From assembly GCA_035771175.1 (NCBI GenBank), contig CM069608.1:29388019-29452018 (forward strand): a stretch of DNA of 64,000 nucleotides. The letters are read 5' to 3'. Each line of letters starts with the position of its first letter. Position 1 is the first letter of the stretch. The notes below the pieces were generated by a model, which was not told where the DNA came from, ran no database searches, and saw only the letters and a program-made list of their open reading frames with translations. Both the position numbers and the translations under genes were made by a program. Positions 33,520 to 43,102 of this stretch are shown here, in pieces. This stretch comes from Paratinospora sagittata. Lineage: Eukaryota; Streptophyta; Magnoliopsida; Ranunculales; Menispermaceae.

Positions 33520-36500
33520 GAAAGTTCAGGCGATTTCGGGCAAAAACCTGAAAGTTCAGTCGAAAACCTAAAAGTTCAGGCAAAAACCTGAAAGTTTAGG
33601 CATATGATTTCTATAAAAAGGGGCCCTTCCCCCCTCATTTCTCACACCACAACTCTTCACTTCTCTCTCTCTTTGGGTTGATTTCCATCACTCTCCTTGT
33701 AATTTTTCTCTCTCTTCTTTTGAGACTCTCTGCGGTGCAAAGTTGTTCTCCTCAAGAAGAAGCGCCAATTTTGGAACGAAGTCCAATTTGAAGGTAGGAA
33801 CGAAACATAGGTTTGCGCGTCTTATGACTTTTCATAAAGTTTTCATTCATTTATCTTTATATCTATTATTCACTTACACTGCATTATTGTGTATAATGTT
33901 CATACATATCATAATTATGCCTTAATATTTGGAGTCCATGTATTACATTGTTACTGTAATACCCCAAGTTTGGTTAGAGATTAACCCCAGTTAATGAACT
34001 ATGGTTAAACCACAAATTACAATATAACATTACTTGATTGTGTGTTGGATTATATATGTTGTATTATGATGGAAATTATGTGTTATTAAAATAGTCAAGG
34101 TAATGATAATAATCGATTAATAATAATTATAGGTATATTAACCTATAGTAACCTTATAGAATAAATAACGTAATTGAGATAATAACCTTATTTGATAACT
34201 AAGATTAATTAAAAGAGAATAGTACCCACATGTGAAAAATAAGGTGAATTAATTAAATTAAATGACCTTATTAGATAAATAAGGTTGATTAAATTGAGGA
34301 AATGACCTTTATTATATTAATAAGAAAAATAACAATCTTATTATATGAATAATTAGGATAATAACCTTATTAGACAAATAAAATTAATTAAGGTACATTA
34401 ATTATGAAAATTACCTTATATTATATGATTAATAAGGTGATCTCATGAATTATAAAATATTGAACTCCATAATATACATATATATGTATTAATCCGTTAA
34501 GATCATACTCAAATTATATAGGTAGATGTGATTGGTTGGTTATATTCACTTATGGACATATGTTGATTAATATATATCAACAAGGTGTATTGTATTTATA
34601 AACCACATAATATATGTGGGTCAAGCATAAGTATTAAAATGACCATGTAGATCAAATAAACTTTAATGAAAAGGGTTATCTCGAATAATGAGGCTTAATC
34701 ATTTGGGCTAATTTAAAGCCATAACTTTGAGTAAGAATGATATATATATTCATGTATGGACATAAATGGATATTATAACATATATATGGGTACATATCTA
34801 AATATAAGAAGTAAGTATATGGAAGTTCAGGGGTATTTTTGAAAAGTCCTCAATTGTAAATATTGAAGAGTTCAGGGGCATATATATTATTTGAATTAAT
34901 ATATGACACATATTTTATACATGCAAGATATATATATATGAGATATAATATATAATATATATGTGATATATTATATTTTATATATATATCTATATATATA
35001 TAAAATAGTTTTGTCTTGCTTGGGAAGCAAGAAACGTCTATATAAATGAGCTCTTGCTCATTTTGAGAAGGTCTAGTGGCGACAGGAAAAGAAAAAAATA
35101 GAGAAAAGGAAATAGAAAGAAAGGAAAGAAGAGAAAGAAGGATAGCCGCCGCAACATTTTGATTCTCGTGTATAGAAGGCAAAATGTAAAAGGTGGGATG
35201 ATTCCCGAGGTTTGCTCGTATTACTCGTTTCTATAGTGTTGTATTCATCATGTACTCATTTTTCCATTTGAATTTGGGTGCGATTGGCCCATGCTGTGTG
35301 CTAAATGCAATCTTTGGGTGCGATTGACCCATGCTACGTGCTAAATGCAATCCTTAAGTTTTGATTTATCCTGCTTAGTGCAAAAGAAATCATTCATGCA
35401 CATGCGTTTTATACATATTTTCGTGCACGTGCTTTTCATATATGTGAATTTTGATGTTATGATTGTTGCATTTATGATGCGTGTTTGTTATGGTTGAATT
35501 ATATACTATCGATAGGTTTAATGCGTGGGAACTATTGGGTATGACCATTGGGCTTTTACTCACCTCTTTATATATTTCAGGACATGAAATTGCTATGTGG
35601 ATCTCGTGCACATGAAGCACGTGGAGCAGACATCAACTTTGATCTAAGAGACTGTGTATAAGTTCTACTGCGTAAAAATGTGTAAACTATACCATATATA
35701 TTTTCATAATTACTCTAATAAATTTTAAATATTGCTTAAAGATTGGAGTTGATGTCCAGATAATGTAACACTTCAGTTTTGTAATTGGGTGAAAATTGGG
35801 GTGTTACAGTTACTACGCCGGATTAGTAGTCAATTTGACTTAACCAGACTTAGTCTTGTCCTCAGTAACTTTGAATAATGAACGGGAGGCAGCTTGTTGC
35901 TGACTTGGTATTTAAGCGAGACCTCGTGGTCCCACCACTCGACCTGGGACTGGTCTAGTTGGTCCTATTGAAAGTTGTTTGCTTGTACAAGTTATACTGG
36001 ACATCCTAACAATGCATGCAGTGATGATAACACTGATAAGCATCACCAGACGCTGCCAAATCCTGTCCAATATAAGTAAAGACCAGACCAACGCATTCAT
36101 AGTCATCATTCATAAAATAATAACCACCTAGGGACGTAAGTGGTCTGTGATCTGTAATGTATGTACTGGTGCAATTGTGCCCACTATTATTGATGTTTCT
36201 CCTAGAGATGGACGTACAATGTGAACCCAGGATTACCTGGAGATGGACATTTGTGCGTGAACCTAGGGGGATATACAGTCACAGAGCCATTACAAGACGG
36301 TGTTATGCATACTCATTTGTTAAGCCACGTTGCACTGTTTATGATGCTAGGTTGTGTATATTTGACGTATGATTATGATGTCTTCTTTATTAATTGTCAT
36401 ATTCACGAACTATTTTACCCACTGGGCAATAGCTCACTCCCGTTGCTAACCATAGCTCATGAGTCTAGGGTAGATTGGGCGGAGGTGTTTTAGGCCCTCA

Positions 36501-38881
36501 TTTTGTACTCCCTTACTTATTTGTTCAATTAGTTAGGGAGATTTTTGGGAGGATGTTCCATCATTATTGGTAGTTCCAGACAACCTACATTCGGTACAAA
36601 ATACATTTTGAAATTGATGAAATCTGACTTGTACTTGAATTGTGTACCTGCGCACTCGATAACTGATATAATGCATTCCCGCCCCGCCTGTGAGTGTCCC
36701 ACCGGTTTAGGCGCATCCGGGCGGGGGCTATGACAGTCTAAGACTATCAATGAACAATTTCTGGTTTAGTTTTAGACACAGCTACTTTCTTAGCTCCTAG
36801 TAACTTATGACAATTCACTCACTCCATGAAAACCGTTAATATTATGATCATAGTAGATGGTTACTTCAACTTTTAAATTTTATCACTTGCTGATGTTTAC
36901 CTGGATCCCAGCATTTTGCCATTTTCAGCAAATTAATCTATGGATAACAGGTTTAGTCAATAAATATTATATTCTGGTGAAGAACATTATTAACTTGCCT
37001 CTTTGCAACATGTCTAAACTTGAAATTTGCATTAAGGTAATGAACAAGTGATCTTAGCACAAGACCAATCAAGCACAGTGATGGGAGTTCAGACCTAAAA
37101 CAGCACAAAGGCCCAATACCTAATAGTATGAAAGGGGAAAAAATTGTGATATTATTTTTATTAATGTCTGCATAATCTCAAAAAACAGAAAGAAGGTGTG
37201 GAAGAATTTCTAAATTGGAATAACAGTCTTTGGGACCTCACCATCTGCCTACTTGGCAAGTTCTTCCAAGTGGAAAAACTCCAAAGAAAAAGTAGGGCAT
37301 AGATCATTGACACTATTAAAATGCTTTTAGTTGCAACATTGGATAAAAAGAGTATAACAAAAATACAAGGAATAATTTAAAAAGGATAACTCTCATCTGG
37401 TTTAGTCATGTAAGTCTCCACCTTCACTTTTTCTCTTTCTTTCTTTTTTTTTTTTTAAAAATTTATGATCCCACAAATAAGAACAACTATTGTTTATCTA
37501 TAATCTCTGTTATAAAAGATGAAGGACTTCCTGGAAACTACCTTTGCACTAGTAAAAGAATATGCAACAGCTTGTGAGTCATATGGTCATTAAGTTAAGG
37601 CCTCCAATAAACCACTACCTCATTCTTTCTTAGACAATAGAAGCTAATCCATCTAAAATGCAGAAGCATATAAGCCTATGCTCAACCTTATGAAAAAAAT
37701 AATTCCTAGGAGTTCAGTAAAATATGCTTAAAATATGAAACTGAGGACATCAACAACCTTTTAGGAAAGATAGACTATCAATAGTCGATGACCATAACAA
37801 GAAACACTCAAAAGTAAGAAACATTATAACAAACATACCAAAGTCTATGGCACTGACATGAGCACATGCCTCAGCAACTTTCAAGCAAAGATTGCAATTG
37901 AAATTTGTATGAATCCGAAGGTTTGACAACCTCTGAAACCAAGAAAAGAACCTTATAGCAGTCAAATAAGTATATTTGGGATGCAAAATAAAGAATGAAA
38001 ACTGTTATTTACTATGCAACAACAAGGGAACTAACAAATCTCCTCAGGTTCTGCAATGTCTGAAACAGAAGATCAATGTCATCTCGATTGGCACACTTTT
38101 CAATCAATGACCAAAGCCAGGCATTTGGAGGCATGGTTTTAGCTTCCACAGACTTGAGGATTTTTTCATAAAGTTCCTTCACAGGCTCTGCAATCAATTA
38201 ACATAACAAATAATATGTCGGCAAATGCACACACATGACTAAACATACCTATGAGCAAAGCAAATGACATTAAATCACATAACAGTGAAAAGCTGCCTCA
38301 ACACATATTTTACTCCAAATTAGTGAGCATCAAACAATAAAGGAAAGAAAAAAAAAAAAAAAAAAGATTACCTGTAGGGCCTCCACAGGTTGCACCTACT
38401 TCAGTGGCATAAGAAGCCCTCATATGACCCAAAGGATAATGCCCTGGATGTTGGAAATTTGACATCGGATGTTGAAACAGCTGAGCAGTAGCTGCATTCA
38501 GTATCTTTAGGCTACGGATCTTTTGACAAGACAATGTTCAATACAGGAAGAAAATGCTAAAATTGTTTTAAGGCAAAAAATTGATACACATATTCAGTTG
38601 GATTTCCATTCTGATCTGCTTGAGACAAGATTAGGCTTCCAGAAAAAATGATTTATCGAAATTGGCTAACCCAAAACACCAAAAAAGTAAAAAAGAACAA
38701 GAAAAAAGATACCTGACATATTGGAGCTTTCAACAGAAAAGTTTCTCTCCTGCTGTGATTGAGCAGTGCTCTGAGTTTTTTTGAGGTTTTCAACATCAGA
38801 GAAAATAAATCGTTCAGGTAGAATGGGAAAAGGAGCTTTGAGAAACCTATAGAGTCTGCGAGCATTTGAAGTGACTTGCAT
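25370..38881 (-). CDS. Mitochondrial pentatricopeptide-type protein gene, 11 coding exons, apparently intact
   Basis: Coding exons (high to low): 38,881-38,713; 38,491-38,372; 38,187-38,036; 37,932-37,839; 32,704-32,634; 32,520-32,414; 29,273-29,152; 28,210-28,122; 25,978-25,919; 25,689-25,585; 25,489-25,370. They sum to 1,209 bases, exactly 402 codons plus TGA, with all introns GT-AG and phases matching. The N-terminus (RRLYRFLKAPFPILPERF) is basic and amphipathic like a mitochondrial presequence. Helical segments such as NAWLWSLIEKC, FNCNLCLKVAEACAHV and HNVYGLTPSIGSSNYLL fit a degenerate PPR protein. From memory it resembles the Arabidopsis At4g35850-type protein, but function is not established. 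Introns 5 (5.1 kb) and 7 (3.1 kb) are inflated by transposons. Exon 2's 3' partner (exon starting at 38,491) was chosen by phase, because the nearer AG sites give stops. Confidence 0.82.
26639..26856. mobile_element. MITE with GGGCCTGTTTGTTAA-like inverted ends, intron 9
   Basis: The left end is GGGCCTGTTTGTTAA and the right end is TTAACAAACACCACCC, its imperfect inverted partner. Inverted similarity continues inward (CTACTT... and ...AAGTAGAG). The length of about 218 bp and lack of coding sequence fit a hAT-like MITE. I do not see a clear 8-bp duplication, so the superfamily is uncertain. Confidence 0.6.
28751..28888 (+). mobile_element. Au-like SINE in intron 8
   Basis: The segment CCAGGAGGTCACGGG followed by TTTTAATCC is a worn tRNA-type B box. 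GGTAAGGCTGCATAC and TTCCTTCCCC follow, with a tail of T residues, in the order known for plant Au SINEs. The A box and 5' head are missing or too worn to see. It is on the plus strand, opposite to the host gene. Confidence 0.6.
29645..30551. mobile_element. Mutator-like non-autonomous element with 11-bp flanking duplication, intron 7
   Basis: TTGGTTAGCCC occurs at 29,634-29,644 and again at 30,552-30,562. Just inside, GGTTCAAAAATT faces an inverted GGATCAAAAATT. An 8-11 bp duplication with short imperfect inverted ends fits Mutator-like elements. The interior is A+T rich with many CGAA/TTCG-containing repeats and no transposase. Confidence 0.65.
30690..30855. repeat. Truncated inverted copy of the same transposon
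   Basis: The reverse complement of this stretch matches 30,340-30,490 closely over about 150 bp, including TTTTATGTATTAAAAGTGT and ACGAAAATTCTCCATG-type blocks. It lies outside the duplication that bounds the first copy, so it is a second, broken copy in the opposite orientation. Confidence 0.7.
31628..32154. mobile_element. hAT-type MITE with perfect 8-bp duplication, intron 7
   Basis: The element starts TAGGGGTGGCAAT and ends ATTGCCACCCCTA, a perfect inverted repeat, and is flanked by TATATAGC at 31,620-31,627 and 32,155-32,162. An 8-bp duplication is the hAT hallmark. Subterminal ACACGAT/ACACGAC motifs recur near both ends and a central block has GGTCAA/TTGACC inversions. No transposase is present. 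Confidence 0.9.
33518..33600 (+). promoter_or_regulatory. Array of four CCTGAAAGTTCAGG-type boxes upstream of a TATA box
   Basis: Boxes at 33,518-33,530, 33,547-33,559, 33,567-33,580 and 33,587-33,600 are dyads with GAA-AG-TTC, the heat-shock-element core pattern nGAAnnTTCn. They sit 12-95 bp upstream of TATAAAAAG at 33,612. The box pattern is seen directly. Heat response is inferred by analogy with heat-activated plant LTRs. Confidence 0.5.
33612..33620 (+). promoter_or_regulatory. TATA box of the outer solo LTR
   Basis: TATAAAAAG is followed by a pyrimidine-rich leader with CTCTCTCT, typical of a plant transcription start region. Confidence 0.6.
33955..35808 (+). mobile_element. Inner solo gypsy-type LTR with GTTAC duplication
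   Basis: It starts TGTAATACCCCAAG and ends TTGGGGTGTTACA and is flanked by GTTAC at 33,950-33,954 and 35,809-35,813. It contains A+T dyads around 34,150-34,440 (CCTTATT...AATAAGG, best at 34,265-34,285), a TATA box near 35,039-35,047, two ~40-bp direct repeats at 35,273-35,353 and the signature ending in TATTTCAGG at about 35,545-35,581. Confidence 0.92.
36741..37838. other. Rest of intron 5, no recognised element
   Basis: Ordinary A+T-rich intron sequence with a poly-T run near 37,446-37,460. No coding frame or terminal repeats were seen. Confidence 0.5.
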
Positions 38882-38909
38882 GGTCACGAACACTTCTCTA
38901 TTTCAGGCC
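38882..38909 (-). other. 5' UTR part of the first coding exon
   Basis: The acceptor TTAACAG at 38,910-38,911 precedes GGCCTGAAATAGAG and the ATG at 38,879-38,881. Stops in all frames just upstream support this start. Confidence 0.6.
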
Positions 38910-39642
38910 CTGTTAATTGCTAGCAGACATCAGTATGCAAAAATTACATATTTTTGATAAACTCATTTTGAAAAATTAAATATAGTTAATTTGCGTCATT
39001 GTGATTAACAAAACGGCATTTCAATGTTTATGTGTCGTCTGATTGTCACGTGTAAATGCATGGGACAGCACACCATTCATTTGTGGCCACAAACACCTTC
39101 ACTTAAAAATGCATAATAATATGCACAGCAAGTAATGGCTCCAGTGTTTAGATCACATCTTCATTTGAAACGTCTACTAACAAGGATCCCTTCTATTTGA
39201 TGAAATGCCTCAAAAGAATCGAACATTGGAATGCACTATCATATGAACTATTCAAATTCGTAAAAAAGATGGATAGGATTTAGGGGTCTCGTTAGTAATT
39301 GAATGTGCTTTGACATCATTAGCAATCAATCCAGAGGATTGACTGATTACACGAAAGTAACAAGCCCAAATGGAAGTTGAACTCGAACAACAAAATCTGA
39401 AATGGAAAGTTCTGTCAGGCATTTCTTCAAACAACAAGTTTGCACCAACTGCTTGCACTCAAATGGTAAATTTCTTTCAAAAACAAAACATAAACTAACA
39501 GTAGTAAGATTCAATTGTCTGTGTATTAAGATTCAAATGCGTGTGTGTCTGTTTCGTTCTTCAAACAGAGTAAAAGATTGGGAAAAATGAAATGAAATGT
39601 GAGATAAAACCAGATGCGAGAATAAGCAAAATAATCTGTTAC

Positions 39643-39770
39643 CTGAGAAAAAGATGATGAGATTCGCAGGTTTTGTTCTCTGACCAAGTAGGAAATTAGA
39701 ACAGCAACGGACGAAAGAAAGAAGCACCGGTATCGACTCAAAGAGGCCAGAGAAAAGAGGGGTTTTGGGC
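39643..39770 (-). other. Probable 5' untranslated exon of the PPR gene
   Basis: A pyrimidine-rich leader on the minus strand ends in TTTTTCTCAG with donor GTAACAG at 39,642. The intron from 39,642 to 38,910 leads to the coding exon. The transcription start is estimated only. No clear TATA box is visible in 39,770-40,060, and only about 300 bp separate this exon from the upstream transposon. Confidence 0.5.
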
Positions 39771-40074
39771 CTTTTGGCTAAAACCAAAAGAGGAGGTGTG
39801 AGTTTATTGTTAAAATTATTAAAATTAGCTTTATTATTAAAAGTAATAAAATTATTTTTATTATCAACTAACATTAGTTTTATTAATAAAATTTGAAAGA
39901 TAAAATCAAAATTATTTTTTAGATCCCCCTATTTTATTTTTTATTTTTTTCTCTTGTCTTTCTTTTTTTTATTCTTTTTTTACTACTTTTTTTTATCTTT
40001 TTGGTCTAAATATTTTGGTAACTAAATCAGTTTTTTTTATTCTGTTGAGATTTTCTGAAGTTAAAATAATTTAA

Positions 40075-41355
40075 GAGGGTTGCTATTTATCACCTCAATT
40101 ATTAACACTACCCCACTCAAAATATATATATTATTCCTACCTTAGTCAAAAAATCAAAAAACCCTATACTACCCTCCCCCTCTTACCCCACCCCAAAATT
40201 TAAAAAAAAAAAGACAATTCCCTCTCTCCCAATGGAATCTTCTTCCAGCATTTCTCCTCTAAAACCCTAGCCCCTAACTTCAATGTCCACCGCTCAAAAG
40301 AGTGGTGGACATTGTTTGGACCTCAAAAGAGTGAAACACCACTCATTCGTCTTTGAAAGTTTTCGTCAATTTAATCCATTGAATCGATAAGAAATGCATG
40401 TTTTTATGGTTTTTTTTTTTTTTCGTTTATGTGCACTTTTATTCATGAATGAAGCATGTATGGGTGTGTTTTTGATGTGAGTTTTGTGAAAAAACCAAAT
40501 AAGAAGCTCATCATAATGGACGAGCTTCGTCGTCGGTTTGACCACAGGGCCGAACCAACTTTGAACAGTTTGACCCTGTGTGGCTAAACCAGGGGAATAG
40601 GTTCGGCCTTTTGTGGTTGAATCTCTTCCCTCCCTCAAATGTTTGATTTTTTTTTGGAATTACTAATTAAATATTTTATTATATACAGATATGTCGAGGA
40701 CACGCAATACCACTCCTACTGTTTCATGTAATCAACGATTATTTCTAGACATGGTTGTTCATTCTGAAATTATACAAAATTTTATAATTAGGCAAACAAT
40801 AATCAAATAAGATCATAAACGACAACAAGTAAACTTAAATACAAAACATAACAATTGCATGCATAAATATTTAAAAACAAATGAAAATATATGGTTCGGC
40901 CCTATATGGCCAAACTTGTCTCATAACGTTCGACCCTGTGTGGCCGAACCTACTGTACAAAGTTCGGCCATGCAGGGCCGAACCAGATGATGTTTTTGGC
41001 AAAAAAAACACAACGAACCATTTGAAAACTTACCTTTCTTTGACATTCGCTATCACAAGAGCGTGCTCCTTTTGTCACAATGCTTACAATGTGTGTTGAT
41101 GGTGAAAGTTTTTGAATGCTCTAACTAATCAGAGGAGGTTGAGGAGAGAAAAAAGTTGAAGAAGATGAAGACGATGTTAAAGAAGAAGAAGATTAATGGT
41201 ATGGGGTAGATTTAGTGGGTGGGTGGAGAGTTGGTTTCTTTTTTTTGAAATAAGGTCATTTAGGTAATTTCACCCCGAGGGTAGTTTAGGAATTCAATTT
41301 TTTGGGTAAAGTGGGGTGATGATAGTGTAGTTACGGGGTTTAACTAGCAACCCTC
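40075..41355. mobile_element. Non-autonomous DNA transposon with TAATTTAA duplication upstream of the PPR gene
   Basis: The ends GAGGGTTGCTA and TAGCAACCCTC are inverted, and similarity continues inward for about 50 bp with gaps. TAATTTAA flanks it at 40,067-40,074 and 41,356-41,363. The interior has a 15-bp-stem hairpin at 40,281-40,314 and two clusters of GTTCGGCC/GGCCGAAC boxes (about 40,530-40,610 and 40,893-40,987). No transposase frame was found. The 8-bp duplication suggests hAT, while the long subterminal inversion would also suit a Mutator-like element. Confidence 0.75.
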
Positions 41356-41534
41356 TAATTTAACTAAGAAAAACATTTAAATCATTTATAAATATTGATT
41401 TATCAAATACTACTATCTAATAAATAATAACAATTAACTAAAAAAATTACATAGGCATAATGAAACTCAACAATAAAAAAAGCATATAAGTTGTTGTAAT
41501 GTCTTTAATCTTCTTATGCAAACACTTGAAAAGG

Positions 41535-41586
41535 GTTATTATTATTGTTGTTGTTGTTGTGTTGTTGTTATTGTTGTTGTTGTTTT
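41535..41586. repeat. TTG/TTA microsatellite
   Basis: A run of TTATTATTATTG followed by TTG repeats with one interruption (GTGTTGTTG). Confidence 0.85.
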
Positions 41587-41929
41587 ATTTCATGATATTA
41601 TGATTAATAATAAGTAATAGTCTAAGAAATAAAATTAAATGTGTTATTATTTTACTATATGTAAAAAATTAATATAAAATTTTTTATTATAAGGATTTTT
41701 TAACTTACACGACTATGTTTTTCGTAGTTCCTAGATATACATAACTACTTAAAAATCTTATTTTATGAAAGATATATAGAATTTTAAAAATTAACTATTT
41801 ACATTGGGCCATGAGCTAGCTCAATCAATATTTTACATTGGGACCGGTAGATTGGGCCATTGGTTTACCCAATTAACAATTTGTATTAATTGGAGAAATA
41901 TGCATCTCTTGAAGAAAAGCAAAGTATGG

Positions 41930-42608
41930 AACAATTGTCCCCTAAAGAGGATCAAATGCCTAAAAACAAAAAGATCTCAATAAGTTATGTATATACAGGG
42001 TGTGAGATTGAAATGATATTGTTCCAGATAATATATTTGCTTCAATGTATCCTTTGAAATTTGCAATAATGAAAATCTTGAACCACTAACTATTGATGAA
42101 TGCCGACCGGGAAATAAATGACAAAAGTGGAAAGAGGCAATTCAAATATAGCTAAACTCATTGAACAAATGAGAAGTATTAGGACCAGTAGTCCCAATGC
42201 CAGAATATGTAAAGCCTGTTGGATATAAATGGATATTTGTACAAAAGAGAAATGAAAAAAAAAAGAAGAGATTACAAGATATAAAGCCCGACTTGTAACT
42301 CAAGATTTCTCACAAAGACTCAGGATTGACTACAAGGAAACTTATTATTCATTCATTAATGCAATTACATTTCATTTCTTAATTAGTCTACAGTCTCAGA
42401 AGGACATCTTTTTTGCAGTAGTTTCAAAAGGACTTAATATGTGTCTTATGGATGTTGTTACAACATTTTTGTATGAATCTATTGATAGTGAGATATACAT
42501 GAAAATCACTGAAGGATTTAAAATGTTTGAAGCAAATTAAGCATCATATCATGTATTCAATAAAGCTACAATGGTATTTGTATGGATTAAAACAATCTAG
42601 TCAAAATA
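41930..42608 (+). pseudogene. Ty1/copia RT fragment, plus strand (first part)
   Basis: The fragment shows copia RT lead-in and core patterns: GPVV...VKPVGYKWIFVQKRNE near 42,190-42,255, the YKARLVAQGFSQR region in broken form, and a final YGLKQSS near 42,578. Stops and frameshifts occur every few tens of codons and the YVDD region is not reached before the break. A MITE interrupts the element after 42,608, and the frame family resumes at 45,236. It would have encoded the copia polymerase. Confidence 0.75.
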
Positions 42609-42609
42609 T

Positions 42610-43102
42610 TAAGGGTGTAAGCCAACCCGACCAACCTGACTGAACCGAACTCAACCCAATGGGTTGGGTTGGGTTGAGTTGATCGAGGTGTTTGGGTTGG
42701 GTTGATCGAGGTGTTTGGGTTGGGTTGGGTTCAAAAATCTCAACTCGAACTGTTCGGGTTGGGTCATGGGTTGACACCCTTGGAACCCAACCCGAACCGA
42801 ACCTAACATTAACCCTTTAAATCCCTTATCCCCTACACCCAACCCGAACCAAACCTAAAATTGCAATTTTTTTTTGCCTTCTACGTGAAACCTCTCAACT
42901 CTTTTTCTTCTTTTTTATTTTCTTCTTAGATTATTTGTTATTATTTTTTCTTTTAAAGTTGAAGTCATTTTCTTGAAAAAAAAATCATCTCAACCCGAAT
43001 GACCAACCAACCCAACCCGAACTAGTTTGGGTTGGGTTGGGTTACGAGGTTAGTTTTGTTTGGGTTAGGTTGCATTTTTCCCAACCTGAATTGTTTGGGT
43101 TG
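42610..43102. mobile_element. Left part of a GGGTTGGGTT-rich MITE-like element
   Basis: It begins AAGGGTGTAAGCCAACCCGAC and is dominated by GGGTTGGGTT and its complement, with a ~25-bp tandem unit GGTTGATCGAGGTGTTTG near 42,675-42,725. An internal GGGTTGACACCCTT could be the end of a shorter copy. The right part lies at 45,213-45,235 (CCAACCCAACCCGTTACAC) beyond the solo LTR. No clear target duplication was found. Confidence 0.5.

Larger units (their letters stand above)
33461..36735 (+). mobile_element. Solo gypsy-type LTR in intron 5, interrupted by a second solo LTR
   Basis: It starts TGTAATACCCCTGG and ends GGCTATGACA and is flanked by GTCTA at 33,456-33,460 and 36,736-36,740. The inner LTR 33,955-35,808 plus one 5-bp duplication interrupts it, and the LTR without them is about 1.4 kb. 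It has a dyad array (33,518-33,600), a TATA box at 33,612 and the gypsy-LTR signature at 36,417-36,439. It is antisense to the PPR gene. Confidence 0.88.

Noticed and set aside
34850..35182. 110-codon minus-strand open frame in the inner solo LTR
   Set aside because: It is composed of Ile/Tyr-rich low-complexity sequence from TATA repeats. It is not a protein.
36157..36493. Overlapping open frames in the outer solo LTR
   Set aside because: They lie within the LTR bounded by GTCTA duplications. Composition and overlap indicate chance frames.
38492..38534. Earlier acceptors for the second coding exon of the PPR gene
   Set aside because: Joining at AAAAG or CGTAG just upstream gives immediate stops given the incoming phase. 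Only the GCAG at 38,492-38,495 keeps the frame.
40366..40638. 90-codon minus-strand frame in the upstream transposon
   Set aside because: It spans the GGCC dyad cluster and has no domain. It is likely an accident of CpG-rich repeats.
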